This document shows positions 8,598-17,301 of a DNA stretch of 52,867 nt, in pieces; the stretch's first letter is position 1; every line of letters starts with the position of its first letter. The notes below the pieces were generated by a model that saw only the letters and a program-made list of their open reading frames with translations, searched no databases and was not told the DNA's origin. Location of the stretch: contig CANQKZ010000005.1 in the NCBI GenBank assembly GCA_947624585.1, forward strand, positions 1 to 52,867. Reading direction: 5' to 3'. This DNA is from an uncultured Oscillospiraceae bacterium (GTDB taxonomy: Bacteria; Bacillota; Clostridia; Oscillospirales; Oscillospiraceae). The position numbers and the translations under genes are program-made.

Positions 8598-9284
8598 TCA
8601 GATCCCCCACTTGTACCCGTAGCCCCAGACGGTGGTGATGTAGGTGGGGCTGGTGGGATCGTCCTCGATCTTGATGCGAAGGCGCCGGATGTTCACGTCC
8701 ACCACCTTCAGTTCCCCAAAGTAGTCCCGGCCCCAGACGGAGTAAAGGATGTCCTCTCTTGACAGGGCCCGCCCGGGGTTTTCCATAAAGAGTTTCATGA
8801 TGGAGTACTCCACCTGCGTCAGTCTCACCCGCTCGCCGTTTTTCTCCAATGTCCTGTTGCGGGAGTTGAGCTTGAAGGGCCCCTGCACCACCTCGTCGGA
8901 GGGGGTGTCGTCGCTCTCCCCCACCCGGCGGTAGAGGGCGTCGATGCGGGCGGTCAGCTCCGCCGGGGAGAAGGGCTTGGTCACATAGTCGTCGGCTCCG
9001 GTCATGAGCCCCGTCACCTTGTCCATCTCCTGGGTCCTGGCGGTGAGCATAATGATGCCGATCCTGGAGTTGGAGGCCCTGATCTGCCTGCACACCTCAA
9101 ACCCGTCCATGTCCGGGAGCATGATGTCCAGCAGCGCCACCTTGATGTCCGGGTTCAGGTTCATCTGCCGCAGGGCCTCCGCCCCGGTGCCTGCCTCGAT
9201 GGGGTCGTAGCCGGAGCGCTTTAAGTTGATCACCACAAAGCTGCGTATGCTCGTCTCGTCTTCCAGTACAAGTACCTTTTTCAT
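8598..9284 (-). CDS. OmpR/PhoB-family response regulator
   Basis: The receiver domain has the acidic pocket (EDE at 8-10), phospho-acceptor Asp53 (LLDIMLPDMDG), Thr82 and Lys103 (TKPF). The C-terminal winged helix ends in the typical YITTVWGYGYKW. At 228 aa it is full length. It should be phosphorylated by the kinase encoded downstream. A lipoprotein gene lies 33 nt upstream in the same orientation, suggesting a three-gene sensing unit. Confidence 0.95.
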   Translation of the reverse strand: MKKVLVLEDETSIRSFVVINLKRSGYDPIEAGTGAEALRQMNLNPDIKVALLDIMLPDMDGFEVCRQIRASNSRIGIIMLTARTQEMDKVTGLMTGADDYVTKPFSPAELTARIDALYRRVGESDDTPSDEVVQGPFKLNSRNRTLEKNGERVRLTQVEYSIMKLFMENPGRALSREDILYSVWGRDYFGELKVVDVNIRRLRIKIEDDPTSPTYITTVWGYGYKWGI

Positions 9285-9317
9285 CTCCGTCTTACCTCTC
9301 TTATCCTCGTCTCGGTC

Positions 9318-10685
9318 TTATGTCTCGCCCGTCACCCACTCGGAGTAGATGACCCCGAAGCTGCTCCGAAGCATCTCCCGCGTCACGGGGAGGGCGTCTT
9401 CCGTCAATATCCGCGCGGCGTAAATGGTCTCCTCCGCCTCCATCAGCGTGAACCGGTCCGCCGCCGAGGCCCGCTCGTGCCTGTTCTCGCCGGTGAGGGT
9501 GTAGACCGCCAGGAAATCCACGTTCCGTTCGCCGTTCTCCCCCACGGTGGAGAAGAGTACGGTCCGCTCTCCGGCGGCGCCGTCCTGGCGGCTGACGGCG
9601 ATCTTCCCCTTCCACTCCTCCGGGAGCACCAGATACCAGGCGTCGGCGTAGTTGGAGTAGGTGGTACACACCAGGCGTCGGGCGCCGCTGGAGTAGTAGG
9701 AAAACCAGTCGGTGGTGTAATAGGTGGTGTTCTCGCTGGTGGAGGGAAGCGCCTGGGGCTGGGGGATGTCTATGACGCCGTCGGAGTTGATGTCCCGGCA
9801 GTAGACGGCGTAGGCGAGCCGCAGCGTGCCCTCGCTCCGCCCGGAGTTCTCGTCCATAGTGATGTTGGCGAGCTTCCCCAGACGCCAGGTGAGGATGTCG
9901 GTGACGTAGCCGGTGCCGTTGATGGCGCTCTCCACCAAAATGGCCCCGGCCCCGCCCACAAGGGACGTACCTCGGACACGCAATATGGCCTCGCTTCCCG
10001 CTGTCAGCCGCGCCTTGTTGGACACCACTTCCCCGTCGCCTGTGAGGGCGTAGTGCTCCGCCTCCCCGGTGAGCTCCGAGGAGGACAGGCGCAGGACCAG
10101 GATCTCACCGCCCGCCGCCCTGTCCAGGGAGCAGGCGGTAAACTCCGTGTAGTTGGTGTTGATGAGCCGGTTCACCTGTCCGGCCTTCACGGAGGCGTCA
10201 TCTCCGTCCTCCGTCCGCCAGCTTTTGACGGAGTAGACCGACAGCATATTGATCCCGGCCCCCATCTGCCAGCCTACGGCCACCTCCCGTGTGCCGTCGT
10301 TGTCCATGTCGAGGTAGGACACGCTGTCGATGCCGGTGCCCTCCCCCTCGATGCGGGCCGCCTCGGTGTAGCCGTCGGTGCCGGACTTGAAGATGACGAT
10401 CTTCAGGGGCTTGTCGGATCCGGCGAAGTTGAAGAAGGCGATGACCTCCCGGATCCCGTCCCCGTCCAGATCCTCCTGCTGGATGGGCTGCCGGTTGGCC
10501 CCGGAGGAGGGCGCGGCGTACTCCGCCCCGGCGGAGAACACCGAGTCGATGGCGCTCTGGAGCTTCAGATACCCCTCCGAGAGCTGGGGCAGGGCGTACA
10601 GGTCGTCCGCCGACGTGCGCATACACCCGGCGGTCCCCAGACACAGGACCAGCGCGGCAAACAGCGCCGCAAACACCCTTTTCAC
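9318..10685 (-). CDS. Lipoprotein with calcium-binding-like aspartate loops
   Basis: A signal peptide ends in the lipobox LGTAGC, so the mature 455-aa precursor should be anchored outside the membrane. Three loops (DLDGDGIREV, DMDNDGTREVAVG, DINSDGVIDI) resemble EF-hand/FG-GAP-type calcium-binding turns, as in VCBS-like repeat proteins. I do not recognise a catalytic domain. The GTG start has AAGGAGG 8 nt upstream. It is first in the block with the two-component genes, so it may be an accessory sensor or envelope protein; that role is inferred only from position. Confidence 0.8.
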   Translation of the reverse strand: MKRVFAALFAALVLCLGTAGCMRTSADDLYALPQLSEGYLKLQSAIDSVFSAGAEYAAPSSGANRQPIQQEDLDGDGIREVIAFFNFAGSDKPLKIVIFKSGTDGYTEAARIEGEGTGIDSVSYLDMDNDGTREVAVGWQMGAGINMLSVYSVKSWRTEDGDDASVKAGQVNRLINTNYTEFTACSLDRAAGGEILVLRLSSSELTGEAEHYALTGDGEVVSNKARLTAGSEAILRVRGTSLVGGAGAILVESAINGTGYVTDILTWRLGKLANITMDENSGRSEGTLRLAYAVYCRDINSDGVIDIPQPQALPSTSENTTYYTTDWFSYYSSGARRLVCTTYSNYADAWYLVLPEEWKGKIAVSRQDGAAGERTVLFSTVGENGERNVDFLAVYTLTGENRHERASAADRFTLMEAEETIYAARILTEDALPVTREMLRSSFGVIYSEWVTGET

Positions 10686-10720
10686 CGCCCGGTCCCTCCT
10701 TCACATAAATATTCATCATA

Positions 10721-10749
10721 ATTATAGCACAAAGCTTTCCGTTTGGGTA
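10721..10749 (-). promoter_or_regulatory. Extended -10 promoter for the lipoprotein/two-component block
   Basis: Minus-strand TGCTATAAT is a perfect extended -10; the -35 position is poor (TACCCA). It lies about 35 nt before the lipoprotein GTG and could serve the collinear genes down to pgsA. Confidence 0.6.
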
Positions 10750-10750
10750 G

Positions 10751-10779
10751 TGTTTTTCTCACCCGATTTGTGGTACAAT
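10751..10779 (+). promoter_or_regulatory. Candidate promoter for the phosphopantetheinyl transferase gene
   Basis: TGGTACAAT is an extended -10 with a weak -35 (TGTTTT) 17 nt upstream. It is divergent from, and close to, the lipoprotein promoter. Confidence 0.45.
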
Positions 10780-10811
10780 GTAAAAAATCTTCAAAAAAAG
10801 GGGGCCTCGCC

Positions 10812-11378
10812 GTGGTCACAGCCTTCATAACCGACTCCGGCAATCGCCGGGACGCCTGGCGGCTTCTGGAATACGCCTTCCGCGCCCGATTCGCCGCCCC
10901 CCTCCCGGAGGTCCGCAAGACGGCCCGGGGAAAGCCGTATTTCCCCGATTTTCCCAATGTCCGCTTCTCCCTGAGCCACACCCCGGGCCGTTCCATGGTG
11001 TGCATAGCCAACGCCCCCTGCGGCTGCGACATCCAGGCCCTCCGCCCGGTGGGGGAGAGTTTGATACGGCGGGTCTGCGCGGAGGCTGAGCTTGCGGAAT
11101 TTGACTTCTTCGAGCTCTGGTGCCTGAAGGAGAGCTTCATCAAGCTCACCGGCCGCTTCGTCCCCTATCTGGACATGGAGTTCCGCCGCCGGGACGGGGT
11201 CATCCTGCCCCCCCGCCCCGGCCTCGCCGCCCGGCTTTACCCCGAACCCGGGTATCAGGCGGCTGTCGTGGTCGAAGGAGCCCCCCCGGACCTCCCTGCC
11301 CACCCGGTGTTCGTTGCGGCGGAGGAGCTTAATCGTCTCATACCCTCTTGCATACTTGACAATGGGGTGGTAAAATAA
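10812..11378 (+). CDS. 4'-phosphopantetheinyl transferase, Sfp-like
   Basis: The enzyme moves phosphopantetheine from CoA to a serine of carrier proteins. The signatures CGCDIQAL (usual form GxDI/V) and WCLKESFIKLTG (W-x-x-KE-x-x-x-K) are both present and correctly spaced. I chose the GTG at 10812 (188 aa) because AAAAAAAGGGGG lies 7 nt upstream; the track ATG at 10743 would put the promoter inside the gene. No polyketide or peptide synthetase is nearby, so it may serve acyl carrier protein or a distant cluster. The first glycine of the usual GID motif is shifted by a Cys-rich context. Confidence 0.85.
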   Translation: MVTAFITDSGNRRDAWRLLEYAFRARFAAPLPEVRKTARGKPYFPDFPNVRFSLSHTPGRSMVCIANAPCGCDIQALRPVGESLIRRVCAEAELAEFDFFELWCLKESFIKLTGRFVPYLDMEFRRRDGVILPPRPGLAARLYPEPGYQAAVVVEGAPPDLPAHPVFVAAEELNRLIPSCILDNGVVK

Positions 11379-11440
11379 TAAAGGAACCTCTGAATAAATC
11401 GACGTGCCGAGGTTGGCGGGCAGATTTTTCGCCAGATCGA

Positions 11441-11835
11441 TACTAAGGAACATCTGAATAAATCGACGTGCCAAGATTGACGAGCAGATTTTTCGCCAGA
11501 TGAAGGCAAAAAATTGCGGGAATACTTTGTGTATTTCAAGATTTTTTGACGAAATATGGCGGAAAATCTGCCGTCAAGATTGGTGCGGCGATTTGTTCAG
11601 AGGTTCCCCAATACTCAACTAAAACCAGCCATTCGCGGCGGTCTTTTTTCGTCGTCGCGCGAGCCGCTTAACCTCGGGCTCGGCTCCTCCTCTCCCCACG
11701 CGACAAGCCGCGCGGGGACCCCGGATACTTCGTCAGGGGCCTTGGAAATACACGAAGTATTTCCCGCGCCGTTTTCCTCGTCTGATGCGAAAAATCCTCG
11801 CCGCTCGGTGTCTGCTTTTAGTTGAGTATTAAGTA
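11441..11835 (+). mobile_element. MITE-A copy 2 (long form), inside a MITE-B and itself interrupted
   Basis: The left end TACTAA (11441-11446) is separated from the rest (AATACTCAACTAAAA, from 11610) by a complete MITE-B. The right end is TTTTAGTTGAGTATTAAGTA. It carries the long-form GGCTCGGCTCCTCCTCTCC block. Its ends have diverged from those of other copies, suggesting an older insertion; the target duplication is not clear. Confidence 0.75.
11447..11607 (+). mobile_element. MITE-B inner copy (about 161 bp)
   Basis: The ends GGAACATCTGAATAAATCG and CGATTTGTTCAGAGGTTCC are near-perfect inverted repeats. The interior is an imperfect palindrome centred on GGGAATACTTTGTGTATTTC. It sits a few bases inside the left end of a MITE-A. 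Confidence 0.85.
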
Positions 11836-11973
11836 TAAGGCAAAAAATCGCGGGAATACTTTGTGTATTTCAAAATTTTTTGACGAAATATGGCGGAAAA
11901 ACTGCCGTCAAGATCGGTGCGGCGATTTGTTCAGAGGTTCCTGAGGTTACATCGAAATTCCGAGGTGAAAACT

Positions 11974-14637
11974 ATGAAGCTTGTGGTCCTGGACGGCAAC
12001 AGCATCGTCAACCGCGCCTTTTTCGGGGTGCGTCCCCTGAACGCCTCCGACGGGACGCCCACCAACGCGGTGTTCGGGTTCATCAACATTCTCCGGCGCA
12101 TCCTCTCCGAGGAGGAGCCGGACGGCCTGTGCGTCACCTTCGACCTGCCGGAGCCCACCTTCCGCCATCTCAAGTACGACGGCTACAAGGCCACCCGCCA
12201 TAAGATGCCCGAGGAGCTGGCGGTACAGATGCCCATTCTGAAGGACACCCTGGACGCCATGAACATCCGCCGCTACGAGCTGGCGGGCTGGGAGGCGGAC
12301 GACCTTCTGGGCACCATCGCCGCCAAATGCGCCGGGGCGGGCTGGGAGTGTGTGGTCTGCACCGGGGACCGGGACAGCCTCCAGCTCGTCTCCGACACCA
12401 CCACGGTGGACCTCATCACCACCGCCAGGGGTCAGACGAACACGAAGCGCGTCACCCCGGAGGTCTTCCGGGAGGAGTACGGCTTCGACCCCATCCACAT
12501 GATCGACTTAAAGGCCCTGATGGGCGACACCTCCGACAACATCCCCGGCGTCCGGGGGGTGGGGGAGAAGACAGCCATGGCCCTTATCCAGCTCTACGGC
12601 TCTGTCGCCCGCCTTTACGAGAATATGCCGGAGATCTACCAGTCGCCTGACAAAAAGGCGACCCCCGCCCTTGTGAAGAAGCTCACCGAGGGCCGGGAGC
12701 TGGCGGAGCTGTCCTACGACCTGGCCGCCATCCGCCGCGAGGCGCCGCTGGAGTTCAAGCCGGAGGACAACCTTCTCCGGCCCGTGGACAACGACCGGCT
12801 CTATGAGATCTTTGCCCGCCTTGAGTTCCGCAAGCTCATCGACACCTACAAGCTGACCCCGCCGGCCCGCGCCGGGGCGACGGCGGAGCCCATGGATTTT
12901 CAGAGTGAGTGCGTCACCGTCAACCTGGCGGACGGCGATTCCCTGGACCGGTTCCGCGCCGCCCTGAAAAGCGGCCCCGCCGCCGTCCGCTTCTCCGAGG
13001 ACGGCTCCCTCTGCGCCGTCCGGGTGGACCCGGAGGAGGGGGACGCCCTGGGGTTCCTCTTAGACGAGTCCTCCCCCGTATACCGGGATGCCCTGGAGGC
13101 CCTCTGCGCACCGGAGGTCCGAAAATCCGGCCACGATGTCAAGGACACCCTGCGGCGTCTGGGCGGGATGGGCCTTCCCATGGAGGGCTGGGTCTTCGAC
13201 TCCGCCGTCGCCGCCTATCTGCTGGACCCCACCGCCAGCCGGTACGAGCTGTCCGGCCTGGCCTCCCGCTATTGCGGCTTCGAGATCGTCGACGGGGCCG
13301 GGGAGGACGGGCAGTTCTCCCTTTTAGGCGGCGTGAACCTGTCCTCCACCCTCCTGTCCGAGGCCGCCGCCGTGGCCTGCCTCCGGGAGAGGCTGACGGG
13401 GAAGCTTGCGGAGAACGGCCTCACCTGGCTCTTCGAGAACGCGGAGATGCCCCTGTGCCCGGTGCTGGCCCGGATGGAGCTGGCGGGCTTCCTGGTGGAC
13501 AGGCAGGCGCTGGCCCGGTTTGGCAAGGCCCTCTCCGGCCAGATCGACACCCTGACGGAGGAGATCTACGCCCTGGCGGGGACAAAATTCAACATAAACT
13601 CCCCCAAGCAGCTTGGAGAGGTGCTCTTTGAACGGCTGAGCCTGCCCACGGGCAAGAAGAACAGCCGCGGGTACTCCACCAACGTGGACGTGCTGGAGAA
13701 GCTCAGGCCCCTCCACCCCATCGTGGACAAGATCTTGGAGTTCCGGGAGCTTTCCAAGCTCAAATCCACCTACGCCGACGGCCTGGGAAAGGTCATCGCC
13801 CCCGACGGGCGCATCCACACCAATTTCCAGATGACCGTCACCGCCACAGGGCGTCTGAGCTCCACGGAGCCGAATCTTCAGAACATCCCCATCCGAAAGG
13901 AGCTGGGCGGGGAGATTCGGAAGATGTTCGTGGCCCCGGAGGGCCGGACCCTGGTGGACGCGGACTACAGCCAGATCGAGCTGCGCATTCTCGCCCACAT
14001 CTCCGGGGACGGGCACATGAAAAACGCCTTCCTCACCGGGGAGGACATCCACCGCTCCACCGCCGCCCAGGTCCTGGGCATCCCGCCGGAGCAGGTGACG
14101 CCCCAGCAGAGGAGCCACGCCAAGGCGGTGAACTTCGGCATCGTCTACGGCATCTCCGCCTTCTCCCTGTCCGAAGACATCGGCGTCTCGGTGGCGGAGG
14201 CGCGGGACTATATCAACACCTACATGGCCGCCTACAGGGGCGTGGCGGACTATATGGAGCGGGTCATCGCCGAGGCCAGGGAGTCCGGTGTTGTCCGCAC
14301 CCTCTACGGCCGCGTGCGGCCCATGCCGGAGCTGCGCGCCTCCAACTTCACCGTCCGTTCCTTCGGCGAGCGGGTGGCCCGGAATATGCCCATCCAGGGC
14401 ACGGCGGCGGACATCATGAAGATCGCCATGGTCGGCGCCGACCGGGCCCTCCGGGAGTCCGGTCTGGACGCCCGGCTCCTCCTCCAGGTCCATGACGAGC
14501 TCATCGCCGAGTGCGCGGAGGAGGACGCGGAGGCCGTGCGGCGGATCCTGATCCGCGAGATGGAGGGCGCGGCCAGCCTCACCGTCCCCCTCACCGTGGA
14601 GGCCCACACGGGCCGGAACTGGTACGAGGCGAAATGA
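11974..14637 (+). CDS. polA: DNA polymerase I
   Basis: Pol I fills gaps and removes RNA primers during repair and replication. The N-terminal 5' nuclease domain is complete (YKATRHKMPEELAVQ, WEADDLLGTIA, CTGDRDSLQLV). The central 3'-5' exonuclease domain lacks the DxE and YxxxD catalytic motifs, so proofreading is probably absent, as in Bacillus and Thermus enzymes. Polymerase motifs A (DYSQIELRILAH, about 664), B (RSHAKAVNFGIVYG, about 714) and C (QVHDEL, about 836) are intact. I start at ATG 11974 (887 aa) with GAGGTG upstream, not the track start at 11890, which lies inside MITE-B. It overlaps rimI. Confidence 0.97.
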   Translation: MKLVVLDGNSIVNRAFFGVRPLNASDGTPTNAVFGFINILRRILSEEEPDGLCVTFDLPEPTFRHLKYDGYKATRHKMPEELAVQMPILKDTLDAMNIRRYELAGWEADDLLGTIAAKCAGAGWECVVCTGDRDSLQLVSDTTTVDLITTARGQTNTKRVTPEVFREEYGFDPIHMIDLKALMGDTSDNIPGVRGVGEKTAMALIQLYGSVARLYENMPEIYQSPDKKATPALVKKLTEGRELAELSYDLAAIRREAPLEFKPEDNLLRPVDNDRLYEIFARLEFRKLIDTYKLTPPARAGATAEPMDFQSECVTVNLADGDSLDRFRAALKSGPAAVRFSEDGSLCAVRVDPEEGDALGFLLDESSPVYRDALEALCAPEVRKSGHDVKDTLRRLGGMGLPMEGWVFDSAVAAYLLDPTASRYELSGLASRYCGFEIVDGAGEDGQFSLLGGVNLSSTLLSEAAAVACLRERLTGKLAENGLTWLFENAEMPLCPVLARMELAGFLVDRQALARFGKALSGQIDTLTEEIYALAGTKFNINSPKQLGEVLFERLSLPTGKKNSRGYSTNVDVLEKLRPLHPIVDKILEFRELSKLKSTYADGLGKVIAPDGRIHTNFQMTVTATGRLSSTEPNLQNIPIRKELGGEIRKMFVAPEGRTLVDADYSQIELRILAHISGDGHMKNAFLTGEDIHRSTAAQVLGIPPEQVTPQQRSHAKAVNFGIVYGISAFSLSEDIGVSVAEARDYINTYMAAYRGVADYMERVIAEARESGVVRTLYGRVRPMPELRASNFTVRSFGERVARNMPIQGTAADIMKIAMVGADRALRESGLDARLLLQVHDELIAECAEEDAEAVRRILIREMEGAASLTVPLTVEAHTGRNWYEAK

Positions 14638-15092
14638 TGAAGATCGTGCGGGCGGAGAGCCGCCACATGGACGGCATCATGGAGATCGAGCGTACAAGCT
14701 TCCCGGACCCCTGGTCCGAGGAGAGCGTCCGGGGCTATCTGGACGACCCCTTCACCCGGGTCCTCGTCCTGGAGGACGGGGGCGCGGCGGCGGGCTTCGC
14801 CATCTTCCACGTCTCCTTCGAGGACGCGGAGCTCTACAACATCGCCGTTCGGGAAACCCACCGCCGCCGGGGCGCGGGGAGACAGCTTCTGGACGCCGCT
14901 TTGAAAGGCGCCGAAAAAATGGGGGCGGAGCGGATGTTCCTGGAGGTCCGCAAATCCAACGCCCCCGCCGCCGCCCTCTACCGGGCCGCCGGCTTTACCG
15001 TCTGCGGCGTCCGGCGGAACTACTACGACGCGCCCCGGGAGGACGCGCTTCTGATGGACATATCTCTTACAGAATCTGGAGATCGAACATGA
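14634..15092 (+). CDS. rimI: Ribosomal protein S18-alanine N-acetyltransferase
   Basis: This GNAT-family enzyme acetylates the N-terminal alanine of ribosomal protein S18. It opens with IVRAESRHMDGIMEIERTSFPDPWSE, typical of RimI. The acetyl-CoA loop is in the RRRGAGRQLL region, followed by FLEVRKSNAPAAALYRAAGF. The start codon overlaps the polA stop (ATGATGA), and the end overlaps tsaD by 4 nt, so the three genes are translationally linked. About 152 aa is the normal length. The tsaB and tsaE genes often found alongside are not in this window. Confidence 0.92.
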   Translation: MMKIVRAESRHMDGIMEIERTSFPDPWSEESVRGYLDDPFTRVLVLEDGGAAAGFAIFHVSFEDAELYNIAVRETHRRRGAGRQLLDAALKGAEKMGAERMFLEVRKSNAPAAALYRAAGFTVCGVRRNYYDAPREDALLMDISLTESGDRT

Positions 15093-16105
15093 ACATACTT
15101 GGCATAGAATCCTCCTGCGACGAGACCGCCGCCAGCGTGGTCCGGGACGGGCGGGAGGTCCTTTCAAATGAGATTTTTTCCCAGGCGGATATGCACGCCC
15201 TCTACGGCGGCGTGGTGCCGGAGATCGCCTCCCGGAACCACATCACGGTGATTTCGCGTCTGGCGGACGAGGCGGTGCGGAAGGCGGGCCTCATAAAGAG
15301 GGACATCGACGCCATCGCCGTCACCGCCGCGCCGGGGCTCATCGGGGCATTGCTGGTGGGGGTCAACTTTGCCAAGGGCGCGGCCCTGGCCCTGGATGTG
15401 CCCCTCATACCGGTCCACCACGTCCGTGGGCACATCGCCGCCAACTACCTGGCCTTCCCGGAGCTGGAGCCGCCCTTCCTGTGTCTGGCCATTTCCGGGG
15501 GCAACACCGCCATCGTGGACGTGCGGGGGTACACGGATATGTCCATCGTCGGCTGCACCCACGACGACGCGGCGGGGGAGTGCTTCGACAAATCCGCCCG
15601 TGTGCTGGGCCTTCCCTATCCCGGCGGCCTGCCCCTCCAGAACCTGGCGGAGACCGGGGACGACACCGCCTTCCGGCTCCCCCACGCCAGGATTGAGGGG
15701 CGCCCCTACGATATGTCCTTCTCCGGCCTGAAGACCGCCGTGGTCAACACCGTCCACAACGCCCGGCAGAAGGGGGAGACCCTGGACCGGGCGGGCCTCG
15801 CCGCCTCCTTCCAGAGGGCCGTCAGCGAGACGCTGGTACCCCGGACCATGGACGCCGCCCGGGACCTGGGGCGGGAAATCATCGTTGTGGCCGGGGGCGT
15901 CGCCGCCAACAAACGCATCCGCGCCGACTTCGAGGCGGCCTGTAAGAGGGAAAATAAAAAGCTTTATATTCCACCATTAAAGCTTTGCGGTGATAACGGC
16001 GCTATGATAGCCTGCCAGGGGTATTACGAGTACCTTTCCGGCGTCCGGGCCGGTCAGGAGCTGAACGCCTACGCCACCATGGACATCGATAAGGCCGCGT
16101 TCTGA
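15089..16105 (+). CDS. tsaD: tRNA N6-adenosine threonylcarbamoyltransferase TsaD
   Basis: TsaD transfers the threonylcarbamoyl group to A37 of ANN-decoding tRNAs as part of the TsaBDE complex. The ASKHA fold starts with LGIESSCDETAASVV. The metal-binding HHVRGH is near residue 110. SGGNTAIV and GGVAANKRIR are the phosphate and adenosine motifs. The protein is 338 aa, full length, and overlaps rimI, a usual partner gene. Confidence 0.97.
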   Translation: MNILGIESSCDETAASVVRDGREVLSNEIFSQADMHALYGGVVPEIASRNHITVISRLADEAVRKAGLIKRDIDAIAVTAAPGLIGALLVGVNFAKGAALALDVPLIPVHHVRGHIAANYLAFPELEPPFLCLAISGGNTAIVDVRGYTDMSIVGCTHDDAAGECFDKSARVLGLPYPGGLPLQNLAETGDDTAFRLPHARIEGRPYDMSFSGLKTAVVNTVHNARQKGETLDRAGLAASFQRAVSETLVPRTMDAARDLGREIIVVAGGVAANKRIRADFEAACKRENKKLYIPPLKLCGDNGAMIACQGYYEYLSGVRAGQELNAYATMDIDKAAF

Positions 16106-16520
16106 CGGGGAATTATGTCCCCGGAGCCGTCAAAAATGACGCCTTCCGGCGGTCCGCAACGGGAAAACAGGTTTTATGTCAAATCGGGACCCGCCGTAAG
16201 TTTTCCACAGTCTGTGGCAAACTTTCAGTAAGAATTTGGTAAAAACCGCCCTTTTCTTAGGGCCAAGCCCCCTTTTGCCTGTGGAAAACCTTGTGGAAAA
16301 TGTGAATAACTTTATGTATTGCCCCATACGGGCGTCACTTACGTAAACCTTCCGGGCGTTTCCCCGGCGGTCCGTCCGTCCCGGAAAGTTCGGAAATCCG
16401 CCCCGGCCCGACGGGTTCCCGCACAAACCGACAGGGGCCGTCAAAATGGGCCGCGTCAAAGATCGGACAAATGTGAAGGAATGAACCCGGCAATTACAAA
16501 CTGTAATCAAAGGAGGTCCC
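16106..16520. other. Gap between tsaD and radC with DnaA boxes and hairpins
   Basis: No gene is supported here. Just after the tsaD stop is a GGGGA-ATTATG-TCCCC hairpin without a T-run. The DnaA-box-like cluster is at 16201-16309. CTTCCGGG...CCCGGAAAG near 16348-16388 can form a stem. ATTACA-AAC-TGTAAT at 16493-16507 is a 6-bp palindrome directly before the radC AGGAGG and could be a regulator site. Confidence 0.6.
16201..16309. promoter_or_regulatory. Cluster of DnaA-box-like 9-mers
   Basis: TTTTCCACA occurs at 16201-16209 on the plus strand. On the minus strand TTTTCCACA occurs at 280-288 and 292-300 (offsets within 16 kb) and TTATTCACA at 301-309, the last two directly adjacent. These match the DnaA consensus TTATCCACA at 8 of 9 positions each. 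Such tandem spacing is typical of DnaA-binding clusters. Neither dnaA nor dnaN is nearby. Confidence 0.55.
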
Positions 16521-17258
16521 ATGGCGGAACACGGAGGACACAGGCGCCGCAGGCGCGCCCTTTTCGAGGTCACTCTGGGCGAGGGCTGGGAGGAGGCGCG
16601 GCTTTTGGAGCTGGCGCTTTTTGAAGCGATCCCAAGGGGGGACGTGTACCCCCTTGCCCAAAGGCTCCTGGAGCGCTTCGGCTCCCTGAGCGCCGTCTCA
16701 GCGGCCCCGGAGGAGGAGCTTCTGCGGGAGCGGGGTGTAGGGGAGAAGACAGCGCGGGTCCTGCGGGATGCCCCCGCCCTCCTGGAGGAGATGCGCGCCC
16801 GGGCACGGGAAGCCCGGGAGGCCGTCGCCCGTCGGGAGGCGGCCCCGTCCGGGGACGGGCGGCCCTCCCTGCCGCCCCGGCCCGTCCTGCGGACGCCGGA
16901 GGACGCCGGGCTCTTCCTGCTGCCTTATTTTACGGAGCACCGGGAGGAGGCGCTGTACATCCTGGCGCTGGACGGGGACTACACCTTCCTGGGTATTCGT
17001 CTGGCGGGCCTGGGCGGGGAGGAGTCGGTACGGGTGGACATGGAAAACCTCGTGCGCATGAGCGAGGCCATGGGCGCCCGGTACATCATCGCGGCCCACA
17101 ACCACCCCAGCGGCATCGCCCTCCCCTCCGCCGCCGACGAGCAGGCCACCCTCGCTTTCCGGGACGCGCTGAGGGAGGCGGGGATCACGCTTCTGGACCA
17201 CATCGTGACTTCAACGGACGACTTCGTGTCCCTCCGGGAGAACGGGTTTCTCCCCTGA
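16521..17258 (+). CDS. radC: RadC family protein (JAB domain)
   Basis: The C-terminal JAB/MPN-type domain holds the metal motif HNHPSG near residue 193, followed at the usual distance by S and D (SAADEQATLAF). The N-terminal part has a helix-hairpin-helix-like stretch (LLRERGVGEKTARVL). The family was once linked to DNA repair, but the biochemical role remains unsettled. AAAGGAGGT is 4 nt before ATG. A 20-residue Pro/Gly/Arg-rich linker separates the two parts. It sits next to uvrB. Confidence 0.9.
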   Translation: MAEHGGHRRRRRALFEVTLGEGWEEARLLELALFEAIPRGDVYPLAQRLLERFGSLSAVSAAPEEELLRERGVGEKTARVLRDAPALLEEMRARAREAREAVARREAAPSGDGRPSLPPRPVLRTPEDAGLFLLPYFTEHREEALYILALDGDYTFLGIRLAGLGGEESVRVDMENLVRMSEAMGARYIIAAHNHPSGIALPSAADEQATLAFRDALREAGITLLDHIVTSTDDFVSLRENGFLP

Positions 17259-17301
17259 GCCGGAACACATCTGATATTTCCTTTTTTTGCGAGGACAAAA
17301 T

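Larger units (their letters stand above)
11383..11941 (+). mobile_element. MITE-B outer copy, interrupted, upstream of polA
   Basis: The left end GGAACCTCTGAATAAATCG at 11383 and right end CGATTTGTTCAGAGGTTCC at 11923-11941 are inverted repeats. The element is split after TTCGCCAGAT (about 11437) and resumes at GGCAAAAAATCG (about 11839). Between these lies a MITE-A, which itself contains another MITE-B. The right end is 32 nt from the polA ATG, so polA's immediate upstream region is transposon-derived. Confidence 0.8.

Noticed and set aside
11890-11973. Upstream polA start in the ORF track
   Set aside because: The extra residues are encoded by the MITE-B end; the ATG at 11974 has a ribosome site and the family N-terminus.
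16106-16520. Chromosomal origin oriC
   Set aside because: DnaA-box-like sites are present but dnaA, dnaN and rpmH are absent and I cannot compute skew, so only a cluster is claimed.
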